From positions 36,295,047 through 36,359,046 of the forward strand of contig NC_061510.1 of NCBI RefSeq assembly GCF_022539505.1: a stretch of 64,000 nt of DNA, read 5' to 3'. The translations under genes were made by a program, and so were the position numbers. The notes under the pieces were generated by a model, which saw only the letters and a list, made by a program, of their open reading frames with translations, did not search any database and was not told the origin of the DNA. Source of the stretch: Lolium rigidum. Taxonomy: Eukaryota > Streptophyta > Magnoliopsida > Poales > Poaceae. Positions 10,237 to 20,400 of the stretch are shown here, in pieces; position 1 is the first letter of the stretch; every line of letters begins with the position of its first letter.

Positions 10237-11405
10237 TTATTGCATCTAACAAATGGGAGATCAAAGAGGACCGTCAATTACACGAAAGTTGAGGACATTA
10301 CGTTGGTGAAGGCATGGGAGGCTGTGACAATCAATGCGGTGACTGGCAATGATCAAACCGGAAAAGGATATTGGCAACGTATTTTGGACAAGTTTCATCA
10401 GTTAATGCCGGAACCATCGCCACGCTCATTGAGATCTCTCCAAGGACGATATGATACCATAAAACAATCTTGTAGCCGGTGGAGTACTTGTTTGGAGGAA
10501 GTGAAAAATGCTCCTCCAAGTGGTTGCACTGACTATGTGAGTTTATTCTCTATGTCATTTGGTCTTAATTTTGTGAAATTGTTCATTATGAATGTGCTCA
10601 TCACACTGTTCTTCTTGCAATTTTGTGAATGTAGGATCGCATTGCACAAGAAAGATACAAGCAAATAGCCGCGTCCAAAGGCAAAACATTTATGCTCCAA
10701 CATTGTTGGAAATTGCTTGAACATAGTGAGAAGTGGAATTTGAGGGATAAAGAAGCTCCTCCAACGGAGAAAGGGATATCAAATAGCCTCTCCATCGACT
10801 TGAAAGACAATGACAATGACAATGACAATGAGCATGACAATGACAATGACCATGACCATGACCATGACAAAGACAATGACAAGGACAATGACAATGACAA
10901 TGACCATGACCATGACCATGACCATGGCGATGACGATGATGATGATGATGACGATGGTGGTGATGATGATGATGACGACGACGATGATGATGAACCGATG
11001 CCGGCAAGAAACAAAGGGAGATCGGATGGAATGCGGAAGGGGAAGGACAATTTGAAGAAGGCCAAGTCAAGGCAAGCAATGGTGGTTGAAGCTTTGCAAG
11101 CAAAAGTTGAGTTGGCCGAGAAGAAGCAACAAGATAAGATGACGATTTGGCAACAAATTAGAGCTGAGGAGAAGCGCAAGATGGACTTTGAGGAGCGTAG
11201 ACTCCTTCTCAAGGAGAACAAGATGAGGCTAGAGATCATTGCCGAGGAGAGCCGGCTCATGATGATGGATCCAAGTGGAATGGACGACAAGGCGAGGGAA
11301 TATTGGGAGACTAGAAGGGGGGAGATCTTGCGATCAAGAATATCTTGGCCCGGGGTGATGCGAGGTGGAGCTTTGGCTAGTGGTGGTAGCGATGGTGTTG
11401 CTTGA
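9967..11405 (+). CDS. Chimeric gene: MTB N-terminus fused to PIF/Harbinger MYB-like protein
   Basis: Joining 9967-10536 and 10635-11405 (donor GTGAGT, acceptor TGTAG) gives an uninterrupted frame of 446 residues. Residues 1-88 derive from the MTB-like gene (starts MDGSKDNAEEDVYH). From about residue 95 it is the MYB/SANT-like protein carried by PIF/Harbinger transposons: NYTKVEDITLVKAWE, GKGYWQRI, then LQGRYDTIK, and after the intron FMLQHCWKLLEHSEKW, the NAM-associated type C-terminal domain. An Asp/Asn/His low-complexity tract (about residues 248-310) and a charged coiled coil (AEKKQQDKMTIWQQIRAEEK) follow. In the transposon family this protein binds DNA and helps the transposase; no transposase ORF is nearby. 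The 5' UTR exon, promoter-proximal region and first intron come with the MTB segment. Expression is inferred, not shown. The N-terminal differences look neutral, so it may be a passing fusion. Confidence 0.65.
10803..10995 (+). repeat. GACAAT/GACCAT/GATGAC microsatellite inside coding exon
   Basis: A run of hexamer and trimer repeats (GACAAT, GACCAT, then GATGAC/GATGAT) inside exon 3 of the chimeric gene. It encodes an Asp/Asn/His tract. All units are multiples of three, so length changes keep the frame. The complementary frames also stay open, which explains the long opposite-strand ORFs here. Confidence 0.9.
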
Positions 11406-11779
11406 TTATCATGGGGCATTTGATTCATACTTTTGGTGATGTTGGATTGAAGGCTATTGTCAAGTTTGAAATTTGAATGTTCAAAATTTAATAACTATTG
11501 TCTAATGTTGAGTATTGAAAACCATTGTGAATGTTGAGTAATGAAATCCCAGTAAAAATGTTATTTATCTGCAATCCCTTGTATCGTCTATTCTCGTGAT
11601 CATATGTTATCTTTTCTGCAATAAGAAAAGACAACAACTCCTGTATAGCAGTACAGTAAGGTTTCTTGTGTTTTTTTTCCTAGCGCGTAACATCTGATAT
11701 TCAGAGCTCCAGCCACTGTACATCGTACTATTCATGTTGTCCTAACTTTGTATGATGCTCTTTCCTCTGTGTTTTATAG

Positions 11780-11900
11780 TTTTGAAGGAGTCGCAGCCAG
11801 AGGCATACTAGCTCAAGATTGGGGACCAAGTCATCCGGTGACCTGGAGACCTATCCCTAGAACTGGTTATCGAGATGCTATGGAAGGAGAAGATGAATAA
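11780..11900 (+). other. Orphan terminal-exon-like segment
   Basis: A pyrimidine-rich tract ending TTTTATAG (to 11,779) is followed by 39 sense codons and a stop. The peptide contains RGILAQDWGPSHP and VTWRPIPRTGYRD and ends MEGEDE. The composition is protein-like and the acceptor is good, but I do not recognise the family and see no upstream exon. It may be a captured gene fragment or a downstream exon used by the chimeric gene. Confidence 0.35.
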
Positions 11901-12341
11901 GTCAAGACGAACTCCAGGTTCAGGTATTTTTACCTTGCGAGCACAGTTCTTTTTTTACGGCCACAAGTTCCTTTGCTGCGGTTTCGTAGGTTATATTAGA
12001 TCCTATGCTCTTTTACAGTTTTTCGCGAGTAGCAGCTACCGGCGATCAGTAAGTGCAAGATGCGACTATTTTCTTTCAGAACTCACACGATCAGAACTCT
12101 TAAGTGGCCCTCTTTGCTGCAGAGATGTATAGATCAACAAGTGCAGGATAAGTTGGTTCTAATTTTTTTCTTCAGAGATCGACACGTCTTCAGAAGTAAG
12201 CATTTGTGCCGCAGAGATGTAAAGATCAAACTCGCTATACGATTCCAAGCGTCCAGGTTGTCCTTTCATCTAGTTATATACTTACATGCTATTTGGTCTT
12301 ATAATATACTGAAGTCATTAGGGTTTTTGACCGTAATTTGT

Positions 12342-12382
12342 GCCAGCTCCCACATCGTGTTGGGTATGCCGGTCTTGTTGAA
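12342..12382 (-). repeat. 41-bp copy of an Lsi2-like exon fragment
   Basis: This stretch matches 13,332-13,372, inside exon 2 of the neighbouring Lsi2-like gene, with one mismatch and in the same orientation, about 990 bp away. Similarity stops sharply on both sides. In the gene it encodes [14 protein letters not shown]. Confidence 0.75.
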
Positions 12383-12862
12383 GAAGGCTATAAATATTTT
12401 CAAGGTCAAACAATGTAAAATTTGAAGAAGTTTGTAGAAAAACGATTATAACATCCACACTTCCAAATCAGTATCATTAGATACAACATGAAATGTACTT
12501 CATACGATATCTACATGGTATTTTCACTAAAATATTTAGAAAAAGCTATACAAGTACTGAACGATGCAGGACCACGTTGATTCTGGAACGCCAAAAAGGA
12601 AACAAAGGTACAATAGCATTTTTAATTCAACAAAACCTATCTCTGGAAAATGCAGGTTACTTAGGCTGCAATCTATATCCTGATCACATGTCGTCTGCTT
12701 AGCGACAACAGGTGAGCAAGAGCAGAGCACACAGGCTGATACACGCAAGTGTTAACACGAGACCCCGGAGAACCCTACTGATTTTACATGTAGCACTCCC
12801 TTATTGGATGGATTTAGTTCTGCTTCTTGCACAGTTGGCGGTACCATCTCTGATTTCTTGGT

Positions 12863-14756
12863 TTAGTAGCTGCTGACAATGAGCAGGCCGATAGCGGTGA
12901 CCACGATGGTGGAGGGCACCCCGAACTTGAGGTGGCTCCAGAAGGAGAGGTTGTAGCCGAAGAACTGTGCGCGCCTTGCCTGCTCGCACACGATCAGGTT
13001 CGCAGCTGACCCCAGCAGTGTCAGGTTCCCGGCCACGGTGCTCACATACGCCAGTATCAGCCACGCCTTCCTCTCTGACGCTGGCGAGATCGCCGCGGCC
13101 GAGGCAGCCACCCTTGTCCCCAGCAGCAGAACTGAAAACCAAAGTTTAGAAGCATTGTTCTTCAGAGTTCAGACTCTGCAATTTGCAATTACAAAGAGTG
13201 TGAAAAGAAGATTGACTTGGGTGACGGGTATGTTACCTGTCGGAACATTTGATGCCACGTTCGAGAGGATGAGGATCACAACTCCGAGAAGTGCGACGCC
13301 TTTCGCGCTGTCGATCCGTGAGTAGGGTTCTACCAGCTCCCACATCGTGTTGGGTATGCCGGTTTTGTTGAATCCGTCGACCGTGATGAACATCCCGCAG
13401 AAGAATATCAGCAACGAGTAGGACACCTGAAAGTGATGCAAATATTATTGGTCATTGTCCATTGAGTCCAATTAAGATGACTGATCTGTCAAGTGATTAG
13501 AAATACTCGATCTTAGTTACTACCTTCTCGAGGCAGGCCTGGGCGTCGGTGAAGTCGAGCGCGAGGAGAACCAGAGCGGCGGTGATGGCGGTCCAGGACA
13601 TGTTGAGCCCCATGAGCAGGGCGATGAGCATGCCGAGCGTGATGAGGTACACGGCCGTCTTCCACACCAGAACTCTCCACCTCTTCTCCACGACTTCAGG
13701 CAGCTCCTTGTCCTTCTCGCCGTCGGCAGCAACGGAGTCTGGCGGCGATGGCGGCGCGTCCTCGATGATGACGCTCCTCTGCTGGCTGGCTGTCCTGGTG
13801 AACTTCCTGGACGACGCGCCGTCGAGGGTGGCGGCGGGGACAGTGGAGACCTCGACCATCTCGTGCGACATGCTGGAGGAGCGGAGGGACTTGATGGAGA
13901 ACTGCATGTCGGCCTCGGAGTTGATGCTCCGGCTCCTCAGGTCGCCGTTAACGCTGGCGTTGACGCTGGCGCTCCGGATGATGGGCTCGCTGACGCAGTC
14001 GAAGTCGTCCGGGTTGAGGGAGGAGACGTGGGACATCCTGGCGGGCGTGAACCGGTGCGAGGTGACCTCGTCGTCAGCGACAACCTCGGGCCCATTGGCC
14101 GCGCCGCGCTCCTGCTGGTCCGTCGGCTCCACGGACAGGTACCTCCAGAAGTAGCAGAGGAGGATGGCCGCGTTGGTGAGCACCCCCACGATCATGGCCG
14201 GGAACACCCCCAGCAGGAACTGGCCGAAGGAGATGCCGCTCTCGACGGCGATGACGAGGTTCTGCGGGTTGCCGATGGGCGTGGCAGCGGAGCCGATGTT
14301 GGAGCTGGTGGCGAGCGCCAGGAGGAAGGGCTGCGGCGGCAGGTTGTTCTGGCGCGCGACCTTGAGGATGAACTCGGTGAGGACGACGCAGCAGGTGTCG
14401 TTGGTGAAGAGCGCCGAGGCGATGGCGGAGACGATGCAGACACGGAAGAGCAGGTCCTTGCTGCCCCGGCTCTTCCACTGGAGCAGGTTGCCGAGGTACT
14501 TGAACATGTCGGCGCGCTCCAGGAAGATGGAGACGACCATGGTGCCGAAGAGGAGGCCGATGATGGGGAGGTCGATGGCCGCGTACGCGTCCTCGGGCGT
14601 GATCACGCGGAAGAGCACCATGAGCATGGCGCCCAGCAGGGAGCCGGCGGTCCGGCCCACCGGCATGAACGGCACGCTGGGGAACACGGCCAGCACCCAG
14701 AAGATGCCGAACGCCACGCATCCCAGCACCACCTTGGACGTGCTTGCAAGCACCAT
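12863..14756 (-). CDS. Lsi2-like silicon/arsenite efflux transporter
   Basis: Exons 14756-13524, 13426-13237 and 13131-12863 join in frame with GT-AG introns (GTAGTA and GTAACA donors; TTTCAG and TTTTCAG acceptors) to give 563 residues. The protein starts [20 protein letters not shown]. It has the conserved grass Lsi2/ArsB-like core: [32 protein letters not shown] and [20 protein letters not shown]. The C-terminal half has [20 protein letters not shown] and ends LLIVSSY. This family (CitMHS/ArsB type, rice Lsi2 and Lsi3) exports silicic acid and arsenite across the plasma membrane, probably by proton antiport. About ten hydrophobic segments are visible. A long hydrophilic loop (about residues 210-355, Ser/Arg-rich) separates the halves, which makes it longer than rice Lsi2 (about 470 residues). 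It is probably an Lsi3-like or ArsB-like paralogue. It has a 5' UTR intron. Confidence 0.9.
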
Positions 14757-14949
14757 CTTCTCTCCTCTTAACAGAGCCGAATCTCTTGCTCTTACCGAGC
14801 TCAGACGCTAGTGCCAATGTCGCGCTCCGAATCAAGAACCAAGGCCGATTGATCGATCGATCGGTCAGACAGGCTAAAGCTTTATATCAAGAGGGGCACG
14901 AACCGATCGACGGCAATCTCTCCATGCCCAGCTCGAACACCGATCGACC

Positions 14950-15645
14950 CTGCACAAGTTGAGCAAAATAGAAAGAGAGGTTAATTCGAAATCTAAAAAT
15001 GGCAGGATTTTCTTCGCGGATAACGAAGATAAATAAGGTATGGATTCAACAGAAAGGAAAGCAAAATATCCGCTTATGGATAAACTTCATTCTGATCCGG
15101 CCATCCGGGAAGGACAGAAAAAGAGATTATCAAGAGGAAACGGCCACGGAAAGGGGAGGGAAGGACACAGCAGAGCGCATAATCAATCAAGCAAGCAGAG
15201 CAGAGCACCACCGCGCCTACTCACGTTGTGTCCTGCAAACAATCCAAGCGAAACCCTCGTCAATACGGACTCCTTCAAACATGCCGATAAACCCTACATA
15301 GATACTATTCCAAACTAGATCTCAAGCTCTGTTCTATGGTGGCAAGATCGAATGGAAGGTTCTTGGAATTGATCGATAAGGGCAAGGCTTAACGCGGCTG
15401 CGAGATCGAATGGAAGTTTCTAGGTGTAGATTGGATTTTTGACAAAAAGTGATCAACTGAAACCTGGTTCGGGAAATCGCTCACCTCGGAGTAGGGGCGC
15501 GGATCCTGGATGGGTAGTCGACAGTGATGACTGTTGCGGCGGGCGAGAGCGAGGAGAGGCGGAGGGTGGAGGCAGAGCCGTGGTCTGATGGAGTGGAGTT
15601 GAGAATAAAGCGAAGGAGGGAGTGGGGGCAGCTATAAATAAAGGG
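14950..15645 (-). promoter_or_regulatory. Promoter, 5' UTR exon and 5' UTR intron of Lsi2-like gene
   Basis: A TATA variant (TATTTATA in the minus sense, 15633-15640) lies upstream of a C/T-rich leader. The leader ends at a GTGAGC donor (intron from 15484), and the acceptor CTTGTGCAG is at 14950. The UTR resumes at 14949 and runs to the ATG at 14756. A long 5' UTR intron often raises expression in grasses. The transcription start (about 15600) is inferred. Confidence 0.5.
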
Positions 15646-16644
15646 CCCGCTGCCACCATGAGGGCGGCGCCCAGCTTTCTTTCATGGGTGAAGATGACTT
15701 GAGTACTGGGTCCCGCTGCTGATGACGATAAGGGTCCGAGGATACCAGTTTTTACTAGGCACACACCGGCCCTGTTCCCTTGTTTTAGTCACCAACATAG
15801 AGATTTTAGTGACTTATTATTTTGGATGAAAAGCAGTATTCCCTCCTTTCCAAATTAATTGTCGCAGTTTTTTTCTTCAAAAACGAGCGAAACTACAAGC
15901 CAAAATGTATTAAAATTTAGCCTATCTCTTGAACAAATATCCCTTTTGTTATTAAAATTTACTCATCCTTTTGAATTGTTGTGAAAGGTACACAAGATGC
16001 TATAAAACAAAGAAACACAATACTAGAAAGTCGGATACTCCGATATCCTCATACTCTAAATTAAATGAAGAATTTTTTTTGGGCGTAATTTTATTTTAGG
16101 TGTGCCCACCCTCTATTTGTTTCCTGTGTCCGCCACTGGTTGGGACGTCCACCATTACCTTAACGTCGAGTACTCTGGTCCCTCCTTTCCATGAAACACG
16201 ACGCGAGGCGTGCTTCCATGGCCAACTAGATCGAGCATCCAACAATTATAGGGCAAGGACAATAGTATCTATGTTAGGCTTTTGTTAAGCAGTGAGTGGT
16301 ATTTTAACCTTCCAAGGGACTCCACTCAAAGTTAAACAAAAGTGGCATACCATGTGGCTCGGCCACCTTCGAGAAGGTCTATGATGTTAGGAAGTTCCAA
16401 CGAGTGTGCCAGCCTTCATCACAATGATGAGATGTTTTTTTATGTTCTACTCTAATCCCCATCATGCTTGTATGCATATTGTAGTAGTCAAAGTCCTTTC
16501 AATGCCGAGCATCTTTAGACCCTAAGAACTTGGCTAAAACATACAAGAGCAAGTCATGCAATTTTGATAGCAAAATCAATGTAAAACAATGGAATGCAAA
16601 ACACAAGACAGGACAGTGCATCTTTCCAAAACAAAACAAGGCAT
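15646..16644. other. Intergenic, with a half Stowaway-like remnant
   Basis: No gene seen. At 15838-15870 there is one end of a Stowaway-type MITE (TTCCCTCCTTTCCAAATTAA). The matching opposite end is not evident, so the element is probably truncated. The remainder is unremarkable AT-rich sequence. Confidence 0.4.
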
Positions 16645-16652
16645 GCATGGCA

Positions 16653-17080
16653 AAGAAACCACAAATGGTGCCCGGGCTACATGTAGCCTGATATATTAGA
16701 AAAATCGGAAACAACAATTTAAAGTTTCAAAAAAATCTGGAGAAAAATTCTTGATATAGTCATCAATGATATATTCTACAAATCTGCAAAATCTCAAAGC
16801 AAAATACTTAGTATTTTAGGCTACACGAAAATAACAAAATCTGAGAATCTTGGAACATTTGAAAAGTTTGCACTATTCACTATTTCAGATCTACAATTTT
16901 GTTAATTTTGCACATCTCGGAATACATATTATCTCACACTGGTTTTTGGCACAATGATAGAACGAATCATTGTCTACAACTAGAATTTTTGTTCGTATTT
17001 TTTGAAGTTTAAAATTGTTGATTTCGAATTTTCAAAAAATCAGACTACATGTAGCCCGTCCTACATTTTGCCACTCTCTG
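16653..17080. mobile_element. MITE-like foldback element, copy 1
   Basis: The ends carry inverted repeats: GGGCTACATGTAGCCTGA near 16674 and the inverted form of GGGCTACATGTAGTCTGA near 17056, with similarity extending outward to the edges. A candidate 8-bp target duplication GCATGGCA flanks it (16645-16652 and 17081-17088). The interior is AT-rich and non-coding. A related copy lies at 47,629-48,052. The length and 8-bp TSD would fit a hAT- or Mutator-derived MITE. Confidence 0.65.
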
Positions 17081-17088
17081 GCATGGCA

Positions 17089-20000
17089 GCCAACTTTCCA
17101 ACCAGGCTAGATACTCTTACTATACACGGGCTGGTGTCCCAAAGGGTGGTTGTAGCAGTTATTCCCCTAGCTTGGCAATCCGGTGGTGCATGTGATTTGC
17201 CAAGTAGGCACGGACGAAACCGTGACCCCGATGGTGGATGCTGTCGATCGATCTGAATTGCGCGTGAGACGTGTGTGGCGGCCAACTGATGGAGAGTGAT
17301 TCTGCGACTGTGCCGTTTCTTCGTATCCAAGAAACTTTTGCGAGCTTGGAGAGCAGGAGCACAAAACGCGTATGCATGATGTTTCAGCAACAAAAAAGAT
17401 GCAAAAACGCGTGGGATGATATCATGCATGCATATTGTCGACTGATTTTGCTGTGTTTCTGGGAAATAGCCGTTAAACATGGTGCTTTCCTTGCTAAGTA
17501 CTACCACTACAGTGCTAGCTTGCCCTAAAAGAAGAAACCACTATAGGGCTAGCTAGTTTCAAAAGAAAAGAAATCCCAGGAAAAAAAGATGAGAATAGAG
17601 AAAATGACTCACTACAGTGCTCCCTGAGATGTGGCCTGCTCCAGTGCTTACCTTTTTGTCAGGCTTTCTTTGTGGTGTCAATAATGCCTTTGGATCAACA
17701 TACACTCACTGTAACGGTAGTACTGCATCAGATGTGGACTTATCGGCACCCATATGGTTTTGTTTTCTTTTAAGATATGATGATATGGAACATAAAAGTC
17801 TCACCTTCTGTTCAATGACCCTACTAACCAATAACCGACCAATAATAGTTGAGTCATGTAATTATGGTACAGCCTTTGGGAAAATTGTAGTTTATGGGGA
17901 AGTGTTGCCTCCATTTGCACGAGAGTTGAAAGTGCTGACCATGCAAATTCGTGGTTGCCCCACCCAAAGTACGAATTTCAATTGAGATGATGCATGAGTG
18001 TTCCCTTGAGTCCCTACTCGAGCGGCCGAGCCACACTCGTCCTCCATCGACCAGCAGGCCCTCTAAGTTGGATTGGCTCGGCTGCGCCGCTGCGCCATCT
18101 TCCCCGTGCATATACCGTTGCGAGAATGGGTAACATGTGCTCTTGTCGGTTTTGATCTCTCCCGGCAAGAGAGATGTTCGTGTTGTAGTGAAGTCTTGGT
18201 AGATTGGTCCTTCGATGGCGTATGAGACTCTTGTAGCCTCGCATAGTGCCTTGGTTTGCTCTTTTAGTGATGGCTCTTGAGCTCGAGGCCAAGAGGAGTG
18301 GTAGTTGTCTTGGTGGAATATTGCCCTTCAATAGCATTGGCGGCTCTCGGTGTTGTCATGCCATGTCGGTTAATTGTAGGAAGCCTTCGGCGATGCCAAT
18401 GACTTTTAGTGTTGCATGGTGTAAAGTGGTCGCAAGGCAAGCGGGCTGCCACGAGAATCCCTTCAACCGATCCAACCACACATCTTCATGCACTTTCGGG
18501 TCTGTCCTTGTGGTGTTGGGGTACAAAAGATAAGGCTTGCATTTGTTGTCTAAGAGTTTGGTTGATTTCTGTGTTTTCCTGTCTTTCCTTTTTCATATTT
18601 GAGTATGTCTATTGCTCGTATCCATTGTGTTGTGTTTGCATCTCAGCTCGTCTTTTCAATGACAATGGTGAAGCGGGCTAATATATCCACCATAGTTGCC
18701 TAAGAAAACCGATGAAAGATAACAGAGCTCATCGCCCCGAAAGAAAATCCTTTCATCCTTTGTACCCAAAAAATGACTACACATATATAATAGAGTATCA
18801 TATTTGTAATTGTGAGTCATACAATGTTTTGCTGATGTTCTGGCAGAGTGCATGTATTAATTTGTTTGTATTTTTAACCAAAGATTTTAGTCCAGGTCGG
18901 CTCGCTATAAATCAGACCAGGTCGGCTCTGAATATCATCTAAAAAAAGGTCAGCCCTGGATACGTGTGCTGTGATCTTGTCTAACATTTATTAGTAGAAA
19001 AAAGTGATTCTTCCCAGATAATTAAATCATTAAAGAATTCGTTATTGCGATTCATTTGTCTCGAGTCCCCTGGCGTGATTCGTTTTGCACCACGTGTCGG
19101 CAATCTGTTTTCGACAGCACCTGGTACGGACAAAACAGAGCAAACCTGTAAACTGCACCTCTGAATTTTGTGAGACGATCCACCGTGTGTGTATGCATCT
19201 GGGCGGCGCCGTCGGATCTCCTCCACGCAAACATATCCAGCCGTCCAATTACAGAGACTGAAAAAGACGAGACACCTTTTGCACCCGTTTACAAGGACAA
19301 GATCACGCTGGATCTCTCCTCGCCGTCGCTTTGCGGAGAAAGGCTTACCTCTCGTGAAGCGCCCGACGCAGTTTCAAGGAAGACTCCAAAGAGTCTTAAA
19401 AAAAAGGAAGACTCCAAAGTTGAAAAGAAGAAAAAGGATTATTTTTTCAGTTTCTTGGAGAGATTAGCGTCTGCCTGTCGAGATTCTAGCAGGCCAGGTG
19501 GTCCGTTTTCCACCTGCTTCGGAGCATGAAACTGGCAAAAAATTTGCCAACCTCTCGTGGTTGGCAATGGCAAACTCAAGTTGTTTTGGCTGTATTTGGT
19601 TGGTGTCTGCCAATGCCAACGGAACCTGTCGTCTTTGGGGCTGGTAGGTGTACCCGTGTGTTTTGCCACCTTCTTGAAAAATGGAGACGTTTAGCTTGGA
19701 ATTAGGTGCTTGTATTTGATGCTAAAATCGCGCAAACGTGTGCCGATCCTACATGTGGGCCCAGGCCTATCATTCCCACTCCTTGGTATCTCCTGATCGT
19801 CATCTCCATCGCCATTGCATCTCCCACCACCCGTGGCCGGCGTTGCTCCCGCGTCGCCCTGCCACACAACCCTCTTCGAACCCCCCTCCCCCACCGCCTT
19901 TGGTGCCGATGGGCACTCTACACTCCTAACCCTAAGTCGCCAGTGACTCCCCACACCCACACCCTTCACCCTAAGTCCCATTCATGCCTCCACATACGAC

Positions 20001-20214
20001 ATCACGACCAGCCACGTTATCTTCATCATCTCCAGGTAGATCGCCAGAGCATCCTAACCATGCATGGTGGCCCGTCCTAGTTGCATCAAAGGGGCATGCG
20101 TCGACGCGCCAACCACAGAACATGCATCAAATAGGGATCATTGACGTAATGGTTGATTTTGTCAAAAGGTGTGAGCTGACTACGAGCACGACCTTTTATT
20201 GGCGAGTTACTTCA
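17089..20214. other. Intergenic region without supported genes
   Basis: The open frames here are short, overlap on both strands and have no recognised domain or splice structure. At 18890-18960 there is a short imperfect repeat containing CAGGTCGGCTC. The 19,700-20,080 stretch is C-rich and open in several frames, with no conserved motif. Confidence 0.4.
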
Positions 20215-20400
20215 TTTTTTGAGCGGAACGACCCGAAGCTTTATTAATTGTAAAAAATGTTTACACCAAGTCCCAGATCACTAGGGGGGTTCAAAAACCA
20301 CACATGCCTACCAATATCTGAAGTAGTCGCCGATCCGGCAAGGCGATGTGCATCCCGGTTTGCTTCACATCGTTCGTGGCTAAATGCTGCCTTTGATGAA
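20215..20400 (-). mobile_element. 5'-truncated LINE 3' end
   Basis: In the minus sense the sequence ends AATTAATAAAGCTTCGGGTC, then CGCTCAAAAAATG, which resembles the 3' terminus of plant LINEs (a late AATAAAG followed by a short A-tail). Upstream it reads as an ORF2 C-terminal-like fragment without clear limits. The 5' boundary is approximate. Confidence 0.4.

Noticed and set aside
10601..11428. 275-residue minus-strand ORF with Ser/Trp repeats
   Set aside because: Complement of the microsatellite and coiled-coil exon of the chimeric gene.
13863..14771. 302-residue open frame on the plus strand
   Set aside because: It is the complement of GC-rich exon 1 of the Lsi2-like gene, with composition typical of an antisense shadow ([16 protein letters not shown] type) and no domain.
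18000..18660. Coding fragment suggested by open frames near 18.0-18.7 kb
   Set aside because: No domain, no consistent frame and no splice signals; left as intergenic.
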